Positions 1 to 7,153 of a stretch of DNA of 64,000 bases are shown here, one piece after another. The first letter of the stretch is position 1; each line of letters begins with the position of its first letter. The notes beneath the pieces are model-generated. The model saw only the letters and a list, made by a program, of their open reading frames with translations. It was not told the origin of the DNA and searched no databases. The translations under genes and the position numbers were made by a program. The DNA comes from Mycobacterium adipatum. GTDB lineage: Bacteria > Actinomycetota > Actinomycetes > Mycobacteriales > Mycobacteriaceae. The stretch covers positions 1,116,001-1,180,000 of the forward strand of contig NZ_CP015596.1 of NCBI RefSeq assembly GCF_001644575.1. Reading direction: 5' to 3'.

Positions 1-649
1 CCACGGTCCCGGCGATCTTGACGCTGGTGTCGCCGGTCTCGGCGAGGTAGGCGTAGACGGCGATGCTGTCGTTGACGACGACATCGACGCGGCCCTGGGT
101 GAGCAGGGTGATGGCCTGGGTGAAGCCCTCCACCGCCTCGACCTTCGCGCCGGCGTCCTTGGCGATCTGGGACCAGTTGCTGGTGGCGTTCTCTGCGGCG
201 GTCTTGCCCCTGATATCGGCGAGGGTCTTGATCGAGTCGTCATCTGCCCGGGTCACGATGACGCCCTCACCGACGGTGTAGGGCTGCGACAGGTCGTACT
301 TGGCCTTGCGTTCGGGGTTGATCGTCACCTGGTTGGCGACGATGTCGAAGCGGTCGGCCTCCAGTGCGGCGAAGATGGAATCCCACGGCGTCTCCACGAA
401 CTCGACACGCACGCCGAGCTTCTCACCGACCGCCTTGGCCACGTCCACGTCGTAGCCGACCAGATCGCCGGTGGCGGGGTCGTGATAGCTGAACGGGGCA
501 TAGACGCCCTCGGTACCGACCCGCAGCACCCCGGCCGACCTGACCGGGTCCGCGGGCCGCTCGCCGGCGGAGCCGCAGCCGACGGCGCCGAGGATCACCG
601 CGGCCACCGCGACGATGGCGAGCAACACCCGCCGAGGGTTTCCGAACAC
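1..649 (-). CDS. Amino-acid ABC transporter substrate-binding lipoprotein (family 3), C-terminus cut by window edge
   Basis: Polar amino-acid binding lipoprotein, probably delivering a glutamine- or glutamate-like ligand to an ABC importer. From the GTG at 649 the first 22 residues form a hydrophobic signal ending in a lipobox (LGAVGC), so the mature protein should be lipid-anchored outside the membrane. Family-3 signatures follow: RVGTEGVYAPFSY near residue 40, GYDVDVAKAVGEKLG, FDIVANQVTINPER and the hinge stretch VEAVEGFTQAITLLTQGRVD. About 216 codons are present and the end lies left of base 1, so permease and ATPase genes may lie outside. The GTG is chosen because the signal peptide starts directly after it. 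The exact ligand cannot be read from sequence. Confidence 0.85.
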   Translation of the reverse strand, partial: MFGNPRRVLLAIVAVAAVILGAVGCGSAGERPADPVRSAGVLRVGTEGVYAPFSYHDPATGDLVGYDVDVAKAVGEKLGVRVEFVETPWDSIFAALEADRFDIVANQVTINPERKAKYDLSQPYTVGEGVIVTRADDDSIKTLADIRGKTAAENATSNWSQIAKDAGAKVEAVEGFTQAITLLTQGRVDVVVNDSIAVYAYLAETGDTSVKIAGTV

Positions 650-693
650 GGGCGGACCGTAACAACGGTTGCCCCACGCGCACAGGGTTTCGC

Positions 694-1605
694 TCACACG
701 GGCCGGTATACCCAGGGTTCGTGCGGCAAACCGGCCGGATCGAACTCGGTGAGCATGCCCGCCAGCGTGGTGGAGCGATAACCGAGCGAATCGGCGATGC
801 GCCGCAGCGCCGGGGCCACCCCGATCTCGGCCAGCGTCACCGCGCCGTCGCGTTTGGCCAACCGCTTTCCCTCGGCATTGAGCACCAGCGGCACATGCGC
901 GTAGGTCACCGGTGGATATCCCAGCAGTGCGGCGAGGTAGGCCTGTCGCGGCGACGACGACAGCAGGTCGTCACCGCGTACCACCTGGTCGACGCGCTGT
1001 GCGGCATCGTCGACCACCACCGCCAGGTTGTAGGCGGTCACCCCGTCACCGCGGCGCAGCACGAAATCGTCCACCACACCGGTGAATTCGCCGTGCAGCA
1101 GATCGGTGACGGTGTAGGTGAAGGTATCGGTGCGCAACCGCAGGGCCGGCGGGCGCGCCGGATCGGCCGGTGGTTCACGATCGCGGCAGGTGCCCGGGTA
1201 GGCGCCCTCCGGCGCGTGCGGTGCGCGCGGTGCGCTCAGGATATCCTTTCTGCTGCAATAGCATTCGTACACCAGGCCGCGCCCGGCGAGTTCCGCGATG
1301 ACGCTGTCGTAGCGGTCCGCGTGCGCGGACTGATACTCGGGCGGTTCGTCGGAGAGCACGCCGATGGCGCTCAGGTCGGCCAGTTGCCGGGCGGCCACAT
1401 CGCTGAACGTACGGTCGTCGAGGTCTTCGACGCGGATCAGGAATCGGCGCCCGGATGAGCGGGCGAACAACCAGGCCAGGACCGCGGTGCGCAGATTGCC
1501 GATGTGCAGGTCGGCCGACGGGCTGGGCGCGAACCGGCCCGAACCTCTCCCGTCGCTGCGCTCGCCCGAACCTCTCCCGTCGCTGCGCTCGCCCCGGCCC
1601 GGCAT
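694..1605 (-). CDS. gluQ: Glutamyl-Q tRNA(Asp) synthetase
   Basis: A truncated glutamyl-tRNA synthetase paralogue. In this family the enzyme activates glutamate and attaches it to queuosine at the wobble position of tRNA(Asp). The catalytic core is visible: [15 protein letters not shown] (HIGH-like motif) near residue 25-38, the zinc-type cluster CYCS ... GTC, and a KMSKS-like LAKRDG near residue 250. There is no anticodon-binding domain, and 303 residues is normal for GluQRS. The N-terminus is odd: a nine-residue block ERSDGRGSG occurs twice before the family start, caused by a tandem 27-bp repeat at about 1550-1605, so the true start may be further in. The MBL-fold gene ends six bases upstream, suggesting cotranscription. 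Confidence 0.88.
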   Translation of the reverse strand: MPGRGERSDGRGSGERSDGRGSGRFAPSPSADLHIGNLRTAVLAWLFARSSGRRFLIRVEDLDDRTFSDVAARQLADLSAIGVLSDEPPEYQSAHADRYDSVIAELAGRGLVYECYCSRKDILSAPRAPHAPEGAYPGTCRDREPPADPARPPALRLRTDTFTYTVTDLLHGEFTGVVDDFVLRRGDGVTAYNLAVVVDDAAQRVDQVVRGDDLLSSSPRQAYLAALLGYPPVTYAHVPLVLNAEGKRLAKRDGAVTLAEIGVAPALRRIADSLGYRSTTLAGMLTEFDPAGLPHEPWVYRPV

Positions 1606-1611
1606 AGCCCG

Positions 1612-2253
1612 TCAGGCTACCTGCGCCAGCCGATCACGGGCCTGCCCGGTGCACTGCGCCCACCGCGGACCCGGAACCTGCACAGCGGACTCCGACGCGA
1701 AGGCGCTGGAGATCACCAGATCGGGACGCAATGTGCCCAGCACCTGCAGGCTGTTCCGCAACTGCCCGGCATCGCTGATACCGGGCAGGTGGCCGGCGGC
1801 CCAGACGCCGTCCTCGCCCAGGAAGATGGTGTCGCCGGTGAACAGGTACTCCTGGCCGTTGGCGCCCGGCACCAGGTAACAGGTGCTGCCGGGCGAATGC
1901 CCGGGTGTGGGGATCACCTCGATCCCGTTGGCGTCGACATGCCTGCTGCCGATCGGGACGTCGACGCGGGTGTGCCTGCCGATATCGGCCAACTCGGCGA
2001 CCGGGGCGTGCAGGCGGGCACCGAACTGTGCGGCGATCCGGCCCAGCATCGGTCCCGCCTCGTCGCGGTGGGACAGATACTGGTGCGCGACACCACCGAG
2101 CCGCTGCAGGTCGGCGAAGTCGGCGTCGGTCTGGGTGCTGTAGAACAGCACGTTGCCGCACCTGCCACCGGTCCACAGGTAGGCATGGGTGCTCAGCCCG
2201 GGGAAAGGACTGTCCCGCCGGGTCTCCCACAGGTCGGAGCGGATCTGTCGCAT
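1612..2253 (-). CDS. MBL-fold metallo-hydrolase with a degenerate metal motif
   Basis: A 213-residue metallo-beta-lactamase-fold protein of unknown substrate. The central TPGHSPGSTCYL and FTGDTIF motifs are typical of glyoxalase II-like hydrolases. Where the classical HxHxDH metal motif should stand, however, the sequence reads YLSHRDEAGP, so only one of the usual histidines is kept and the metal site must differ or be weakened. The ATG at 2253 is preceded by GAGGAGG at good spacing. The gene sits six bases upstream of gluQ and directly behind a promoter with a dyad in a 19-bp spacer, which suggests control by a MerR-family regulator. It may be a redox- or thiol-related hydrolase, but that is inference. 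Confidence 0.78.
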   Translation of the reverse strand: MRQIRSDLWETRRDSPFPGLSTHAYLWTGGRCGNVLFYSTQTDADFADLQRLGGVAHQYLSHRDEAGPMLGRIAAQFGARLHAPVAELADIGRHTRVDVPIGSRHVDANGIEVIPTPGHSPGSTCYLVPGANGQEYLFTGDTIFLGEDGVWAAGHLPGISDAGQLRNSLQVLGTLRPDLVISSAFASESAVQVPGPRWAQCTGQARDRLAQVA

Positions 2254-2278
2254 GGGGGCCTCCTCATCGGTTGCCCCC

Positions 2279-2309
2279 AGCCTTCAACATCAACCATGGT
2301 TGAGGTCAA
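2279..2309 (-). promoter_or_regulatory. MerR/SoxR-like promoter with dyad in a 19-bp spacer
   Basis: On the minus strand a TTGACC -35 element (2304-2309) is followed by a 19-bp spacer (2285-2303) and a weak -10, AAGGCT (2279-2284). The perfect 14-bp palindrome TCAACCATGGTTGA (2290-2303) starts directly after the -35. Overlong spacers with a dyad in this position are the hallmark of MerR-family activated promoters such as those of SoxR and CueR. The start of the MBL-fold gene lies 25 bases downstream of the -10. The matching regulator is not in the window. Confidence 0.5.
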
Positions 2310-2333
2310 CCGGTTTTCGGCGGCGCGACAGTG

Positions 2334-2657
2334 TCAGTTGCAGCCGCCCGCGCTGACCCATCGCCCGTTGTAGCCGATGCAGCCGCTGACGTTCGAGCCG
2401 GGCGGCGGCGGAGGGGGCGGAGGCGGAGGCGGGTCCTCGGGCAGCGGGGCGTAATAGGCCGGTGGCGGGACATAGGGGGCCACCGCATCGGCGATGTTGA
2501 CGCACCCGCCCACCGTGATCCGCCGTCCCGCGCTGGCGCACACGTCGGCACCGGCGGTGCCGGCGGGCGCGGCCACCACGATGACACCGGGCAGCGTCGC
2601 CAGGGCGAGCGCGATCGTCAGGAACCGGGCCCGCACCGACCGGCGTGATCTGGTCAC
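2334..2657 (-). CDS. Small secreted proline-rich protein
   Basis: Function unknown. The chosen GTG at 2657 overlaps the stop of the hemophore-type gene by four bases (GTGA), giving a 107-residue product; a longer reading from 2699 is less likely because it would overlap by 46 bases. The N-terminus is basic (RSRRSVRARF), followed by a hydrophobic signal sequence ending near AGTAGA. The mature part has a run of about eleven prolines in the middle and two related cysteine-containing ends (RRITVGGCVN and RWVSAGGCN), which could be disulfide-bonded outside the cell. Translational coupling to the hemophore-like gene implies a shared exported role, but nothing in the sequence identifies a ligand. 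Confidence 0.6.
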   Translation of the reverse strand: MTRSRRSVRARFLTIALALATLPGVIVVAAPAGTAGADVCASAGRRITVGGCVNIADAVAPYVPPPAYYAPLPEDPPPPPPPPPPPGSNVSGCIGYNGRWVSAGGCN

Positions 2658-3037
2658 GGCTGTTGTCCTCCCGCGGAATCGGGCTCGCTGTAGCCGCACC
2701 GGTTGCGGAAGTCGACCAGCGGCTGGCGGATGCCCCGCAGCTCTGCGTACTCGGTCGGATGGGCGTCGAAATAGACCCTGGTGGATTCGGGCACCTCCTC
2801 GCGAGGGCGGCCGTGCAGGTCGGTGAAGAACTCGTTGAGCTCCGGGTGGGTGAACAGGTACGCCGATGACGCGGCGGCGACTCCGGCGGCGATGCCGGCC
2901 AGATCAGCGGCGGAGCAGTTCGGTGGGCGCGGCGGCTCGGCGGGCGGTTCGGCCCGGGCCACGGTGGCGCTCAACAGGGCGCCGGCGGCAAGCGTGAGCG
3001 CCCCGGCACCCCGGAGCAGGTTCGGTGTCAGCCTCAT
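2654..3037 (-). CDS. Hemophore-related haem-binding protein (mycobacterial family)
   Basis: A 127-residue exported protein of the mycobacterial haem-binding / hemophore-related family (Rv0203-like). A signal peptide runs to about residue 29 (ending ATVARA), followed by a short proline-rich stretch. The conserved helical domain begins NCSAADLAGIAAGVAAA and continues AYLFTHPELNEFFTDLHG, REEVPE and ending GIRQPLVDFRNRCG, with two cysteines bracketing the domain as in the family. Relatives bind haem in the periplasm or outside the cell; whether this copy does is inferred from family membership. It is the first gene of a two-gene operon with the proline-rich protein. A perfect inverted repeat lies 24 bases before its start. 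Confidence 0.8.
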   Translation of the reverse strand: MRLTPNLLRGAGALTLAAGALLSATVARAEPPAEPPRPPNCSAADLAGIAAGVAAASSAYLFTHPELNEFFTDLHGRPREEVPESTRVYFDAHPTEYAELRGIRQPLVDFRNRCGYSEPDSAGGQQP

Positions 3038-3060
3038 CGGTCAATCCCCTTCTGCAGTTC

Positions 3061-3080
3061 GGCACTGGCGGGCCAGTGCC
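3061..3080. repeat. Perfect inverted repeat upstream of the hemophore-like gene
   Basis: GGCACTGG and CCAGTGCC flank a 4-base loop. The dyad lies 24 bases before the hemophore-like start and about 100 bases beyond the end of ligC2. It could be a regulator operator or a hairpin in the 5' leader. No run of T follows on either strand, so an intrinsic terminator is less likely. The rest of the 140-bp gap (3038-3177) shows nothing else I can support. Confidence 0.5.
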
Positions 3081-3177
3081 AGGCGGTTCGGGTCGTACGG
3101 TGCCACCAGATGATTGTCGGCTCGAGCGGCATCGGGGACCGCCGATTGCCGATCTTCGACGCGATTGTGGCAGCCGG

Positions 3178-4254
3178 TCAGCCGTGCGGTGCGCCCAGCC
3201 CGGGGATGATCTCGGCGAGCTCGAAGGTGGCCGGGCGTTCCAGTTGCGCGTAGGTGCACGAGTGCGGCTCGCGATCGGGACGCCAACGGTGGAACTGGGC
3301 CGTGTGGCGAAACCGCCTGCCCTCCATGTGGTCATAGCGGACCTCGACCACACGCTCCGGTCGCAGCGGGACGAAAGACAGGCTCTTGTCGGGGTTCCAC
3401 CGCGAGTTCGCGGTGCGGCGTAGCGACGGCTCGACCGGGATGTGCGCCGCCCAGTTCCACGGGTGATTGTCGAAAGTTGTCACCAGCGACTGCAATTCGG
3501 TGAACAGTTCGCGTCGTCGTGCCATGGTGAAGGCGCCGATGACGCCGACCGAGGCCAGCGACCCGTCATCGGCGTAGAGCCCGAGCATGAGCGATCCGAC
3601 CGCCTCGTCGCCGGACTTGTGCAGCCGGTAACCGGCCACCACACAGTCGGCGGTGCGCGCGTGCTTGATCTTGAACATCGTCCGCTTGTCGGGTTGGTAG
3701 GTGCCATCGAGCGGTTTGGCGATCACCCCGTCCAGCCCGGCGCCCTCGAATTCGGAGAACCAGCGCTGCGCAGTGCCGGGATCCGTGGTCGCCGGGGTGA
3801 CGTGGAAGGTCGGGCCGCATCCGTCCAGCGCCTCGACGAGTGCCGCCCGGCGCTCCAGGTGAGGTCGCGAGGTGTAATCGAGGTCGTCGAGGGCGAGCAG
3901 GTCGAAAGCGATGAAGGACGCCGGAGTCTCGGCCGCCAGCTTCGCCACCCGCGATGCCGCCGGATGTAGACGCAGCTGCAGGGCCTCGAAATCGAGCCCA
4001 CTGCCGGTCGCGATCACGATCTCACCGTCGATCACACAGCGCGGCGGCAACTCGGCCAGCGCCGCGTCGACGAGCTCGGGGAAATAGCGGGTCAGCGGAC
4101 GTTCGTTGCGGCTGCCGAGCTCCACCTCGGCACCGTCGCGAAACAGGATGGACCGGAAGCCATCCCACTTGGGTTCATACGAGGCGCCGCCCGGGATGGC
4201 CGGCACGGACTTGGACAACATCGGGGAGACCGGCGGCATGACGGGCAGCCTCAT
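3178..4254 (-). CDS. ligC2: ATP-dependent DNA ligase, LigC type (second copy, LigC2-like)
   Basis: Stand-alone ATP-dependent ligase that seals nicks through a lysine-AMP intermediate. The nucleotidyltransferase motifs are in order: YEPKWDGFRS (motif I, adenylated lysine), SRN (Ia), DGEIV (III), DGVIAKPLDGTY (IV) and MFKIKH (V). A C-terminal OB domain ends in PLRPERVVEVRYDHMEG. The ATG at 4254 (protein starts MRLPVMPP) gives 358 residues and overlaps the upstream threonine aldolase stop by four bases; a longer in-frame reading adds only a basic tail. A close paralogue lies 1.8 kb away at 6098-7153, as in M. smegmatis, where ligC1 and ligC2 are neighbours. Family role: backup end-joining and repair. 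Confidence 0.9.
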   Translation of the reverse strand: MRLPVMPPVSPMLSKSVPAIPGGASYEPKWDGFRSILFRDGAEVELGSRNERPLTRYFPELVDAALAELPPRCVIDGEIVIATGSGLDFEALQLRLHPAASRVAKLAAETPASFIAFDLLALDDLDYTSRPHLERRAALVEALDGCGPTFHVTPATTDPGTAQRWFSEFEGAGLDGVIAKPLDGTYQPDKRTMFKIKHARTADCVVAGYRLHKSGDEAVGSLMLGLYADDGSLASVGVIGAFTMARRRELFTELQSLVTTFDNHPWNWAAHIPVEPSLRRTANSRWNPDKSLSFVPLRPERVVEVRYDHMEGRRFRHTAQFHRWRPDREPHSCTYAQLERPATFELAEIIPGLGAPHG

Positions 4255-5324
4255 CGGGCCAGCTCTTCGCCGATCACGGTGACGAAGTGGTCGACGTCCG
4301 CGGCAGTGGTGTCCCACGCCGTCATCCAACGCACCTCACCGCGGGCCCGGTCCCAGTCGTAGAACCGCACCCGTGCACGGATGCGGTCCGCGGCGTCATT
4401 GGGCAGCGTCGCGAAGATCGCGTTGGCCGGGCTGGGCTGACTGAACGCCAGCCCGGGCAGCGATCCGTCGGCCAGCCCGGCTTCCAGTGCGGCGCGCAGC
4501 CGCTGTGCCATCGCATTGGCGTGCGCCGCGCTGCGCAATCCCAGGTCGTCCTCGAACAGGCTGAGCAACTGCGCCGAGACGAAGCGCATCTTGCTGGCCA
4601 GCTGCATGGTCAGCTTGCGCAGATAGACGAGTCCGGTCACCCGGGCCGGGTCCAGCACCACCACCGCCTCCGCACCGAGCAAGCCGTTCTTGGTGCCGCC
4701 CAGGCTCAACACGTCGACACCCACGTCGGTGGTGAGCGCCCGCAACGGCAGGTTCAGTGCCGCCGCCGCGTTCCACAGTCGTGCCCCGTCCAGGTGCAGC
4801 GCCATGCCGTGGGAGTGCGCGAACTCGGCCACCGCGCGGATCTGGGCGGGGGTGTACAGCGTGCCCAGTTCGGTGGTCTGGGTGATGCTCACCGCCAGCG
4901 GCTGGGCGCGGTGCTCGTCACCCCAGCCGTACGCCTCGCGGGCCACCAGCTCGGGGGTCAGCTTGCCGTCCGGGGTGGGCACGGTGAGCAATTTGAGGCC
5001 GGTCATCCGTTCCGGCGCCCCGGCCTCATCGGTGTTGATGTGGGCGGTCTCCGCCGTGATGACCGCACCCCAGCGCGGCAGCATGCTGGTCAGCCCGACG
5101 ACATTGGCGCCGGTGCCGTTGAAGACGGGAAATGTCTCGGCGTCCGTCCCGAATTGTTGCCGCATGACCTCGCGCAGCCGCGCGGTGTAGGCGTCCTCGC
5201 CGTAGGCGATCTCATGACCACCGTTGGCGGCGGCGATCGCGGCGAGCGCCTCCGGGTGCACGCCGGCGTAGTTGTCGCTGGCGAAGGCACGCCGGCCGGG
5301 ATCGTGGAGGGTCTGCACGGGCAC
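4251..5324 (-). CDS. Low-specificity L-threonine aldolase
   Basis: PLP enzyme of the beta-eliminating lyase family that cleaves L-threonine or allo-threonine to glycine and acetaldehyde. Readable landmarks are FASDNYAGVHPEAL at the start, GEDAYTARLREVMRQQFG, FNGTGANVVGL, the PLP-aspartate stretch LHLDGARLWNAA near residue 185, and the Schiff-base lysine in LSLGGTKNG near residue 213. The 357-residue length is usual. Its stop overlaps the ligC2 start by four bases, so the two genes share a transcript although no metabolic link is evident. It starts 29 bases after the end of the upstream hydrolase gene. Confidence 0.9.
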   Translation of the reverse strand: MPVQTLHDPGRRAFASDNYAGVHPEALAAIAAANGGHEIAYGEDAYTARLREVMRQQFGTDAETFPVFNGTGANVVGLTSMLPRWGAVITAETAHINTDEAGAPERMTGLKLLTVPTPDGKLTPELVAREAYGWGDEHRAQPLAVSITQTTELGTLYTPAQIRAVAEFAHSHGMALHLDGARLWNAAAALNLPLRALTTDVGVDVLSLGGTKNGLLGAEAVVVLDPARVTGLVYLRKLTMQLASKMRFVSAQLLSLFEDDLGLRSAAHANAMAQRLRAALEAGLADGSLPGLAFSQPSPANAIFATLPNDAADRIRARVRFYDWDRARGEVRWMTAWDTTAADVDHFVTVIGEELAR

Positions 5325-5353
5325 GGGTCGATCCTTCCAGTGAGCGCGACCGA

Positions 5354-6031
5354 TCAGCCAGCCGACGGGACGGCGGCCACCAGGAGGTCGGCGAGCTCGG
5401 CCGGATGCGACAGCATCGCCATATGCCCACCGGGCATCACCGCGGGGACGACGCCCAGGCGTTGCGCCACCACCGCGCGCATGAACGGCTCGGGGAAGAA
5501 CCGGTCATCGCCGAACAGCACGAACCGTGTCGGGAGATCCGGCAGTGCGTCGCCGGGCCACGGGGCGAGCATCGGGGTGTCGGACTGCGCCCGCTCCACG
5601 ACGCCGGCCACCAGCGCCGCGTCGACATCGTTGTAGAACAACGCGTTCGGGTCGTCGGCGTCGTAGCCACCGGCTTCGGCCGCCGCGCGTTGGGCCTCCT
5701 CGCACCCGGTGGCCTCCCACCACTGGCCGGGACGCTCACCGGGGCGCGGGATCATCCCCGACACGTAGACCAGCGCGGCGGCATCCACCCGCGCGCAGGC
5801 GAGCGGACCGGTGAACCCACCCAGGGAATGCGCGACCACGACGGGCCGAGTGCCGTCGCGGGGGTTCTGCGCGACCACCGCATCGGCGTAGTCGCTCAGA
5901 TCGGCGGCGTCGTCCTCGCAGGGCAGGTCGACGGGGATTCCGCGATGCCCACGCGCGGCCAGCGCGCCCACCACCAACCGCCAGTACGACGGATCGCAGC
6001 CGCCGCCGGGTATCAGCAGGAAGTTGGTCAC
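5354..6031 (-). CDS. Alpha/beta hydrolase
   Basis: A 225-residue serine hydrolase of the alpha/beta fold. The oxyanion-side LIPGGGCDPSYW is at the N-terminus, the nucleophile elbow is AHSLGG near residue 74, an acid candidate lies in VLFGDDRFFPEP, and the catalytic histidine is in MPGGHMAML near residue 205. The start is the GTG at 6031, since the family motif begins four residues later; a longer in-frame reading runs antisense through ligC1. Substrate unknown. It heads the minus-strand group hydrolase - threonine aldolase - ligC2 and diverges from ligC1 across about 66 bases, which must hold both promoters. Confidence 0.85.
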   Translation of the reverse strand: MTNFLLIPGGGCDPSYWRLVVGALAARGHRGIPVDLPCEDDAADLSDYADAVVAQNPRDGTRPVVVAHSLGGFTGPLACARVDAAALVYVSGMIPRPGERPGQWWEATGCEEAQRAAAEAGGYDADDPNALFYNDVDAALVAGVVERAQSDTPMLAPWPGDALPDLPTRFVLFGDDRFFPEPFMRAVVAQRLGVVPAVMPGGHMAMLSHPAELADLLVAAVPSAG

Positions 6032-6097
6032 ACCGTCGACGGTGCCACATCCGTGCCGCGATAACCGCGATGACATTGTGGGGGTACCCGGGTCTAC

Positions 6098-7153
6098 GTG
6101 ACTATGGAACCCATGGGACTGCCCGTGCAACCCCCGCTGGAGCCGATGCTGGCCAAGGCCGCCACCGCGGTCCCCGCCGAGGCGGGGGTGTGGTCCTACG
6201 AACCCAAATGGGACGGCTTTCGCGCGTTGGTCTTCCGCGACGACGATGACGTCGTGTTGCTGTCCCGCAGCGGTAAGGATCTGGGCCGCTACTTCCCGGA
6301 GGTCCTCGACGCGGTCCGCGACGAGCTGGCCCCGCGCTGCGTGCTGGACGGCGAAATCGTGGTGCCGCGGGAGACGGCCGGTCGGACCCGGCTGGACTGG
6401 GAAACGCTGAGCCAGCGCATCCACCCGGCACAAAGCCGTATCGCCAAGCTGTCGGTCGAGACCCCGGCGCACTTCATCGGTTTCGACGCGTTGGCCCTCG
6501 GGGACCGGTCACTGCTGAGCGAACCTTTCCGTGGCCGCAGGGCGGCCTTGCTGGACGCGGTCCACGAGAAGCGGTGGTGCCACGTCACCCGCACCACCGA
6601 AGATCCCGCCCTCGGCACCCAGTGGCTGCAGCAGTTCGAGGGCGCCGGACTCGACGGGGTGATCGCCAAACGCCTCGACGGCACGTATCTGCCGGGCAAG
6701 CGCGAGATGGTCAAGGTGAAACACCACCGCGATGCCGACTGTGTGGCGATCGGCTATCGCATCCACAAGAGCGGTGCGGGTATCGGGTCGATTCTGCTGG
6801 GCCTCTACCGCGAGGACGGTGAGCTGCAGATGGTCGGCGGCGCGGCATCGTTCACCGCGAAGGCCCGGCTCTCGCTGCTGGCCGATCTGGAGCCGCTGCG
6901 CGAGGGCGATGACGTGCGCGACGGTGAGCCGAGCCGGTGGAATTCCGCTGCCGACAAGCGCTGGATCCCGGTCCGCCCGGAACGGGTGTGCGAGGTGGCC
7001 TATGACCAGATGGAAGGCAGCGGCGGGGCGCAGCGGTTCCGGCACGCGGTGAAGTTCCTGCGCTGGCGACCCGATCGCGATCCGGCCGGCTGCACGTTCG
7101 ACCAGCTCGAGGTGCCGTTGACCTACGACCTGTCCGATGTGCTGGAGTCATGA
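6098..7153 (+). CDS. ligC1: ATP-dependent DNA ligase, LigC type (LigC1-like)
   Basis: Stand-alone DNA ligase of 351 residues. Motif I is YEPKWDGFRA with the adenylated lysine near residue 37, followed by LSRSGKDLGRYFPE, LDGEIVVPR, DGVIAKRLDGTYLPGK and MVKVKHHRDADCV, and an OB domain ending IPVRPERVCEVAYDQMEG. It begins at a GTG (6098); an ATG two codons later is equally possible. It overlaps the next gene by four bases and is separated from polD1 only by that gene. In mycobacteria LigC works with a PolD primase-polymerase in a LigD-independent end-joining or gap-repair route, so the operon fits a DNA-repair unit. Confidence 0.92.
   Translation: MTMEPMGLPVQPPLEPMLAKAATAVPAEAGVWSYEPKWDGFRALVFRDDDDVVLLSRSGKDLGRYFPEVLDAVRDELAPRCVLDGEIVVPRETAGRTRLDWETLSQRIHPAQSRIAKLSVETPAHFIGFDALALGDRSLLSEPFRGRRAALLDAVHEKRWCHVTRTTEDPALGTQWLQQFEGAGLDGVIAKRLDGTYLPGKREMVKVKHHRDADCVAIGYRIHKSGAGIGSILLGLYREDGELQMVGGAASFTAKARLSLLADLEPLREGDDVRDGEPSRWNSAADKRWIPVRPERVCEVAYDQMEGSGGAQRFRHAVKFLRWRPDRDPAGCTFDQLEVPLTYDLSDVLES

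Noticed and set aside
4287..5636. Long plus-strand open frame of 449 codons
   Set aside because: It lies wholly antisense to threonine aldolase and the hydrolase, both of which have clear family motifs; the translation is His/Gln/Arg-rich shadow sequence.
5354..6472. Long form of the alpha/beta hydrolase starting inside ligC1
   Set aside because: The extra 147 codons are antisense to ligC1 and the hydrolase fold begins at GTG 6031.
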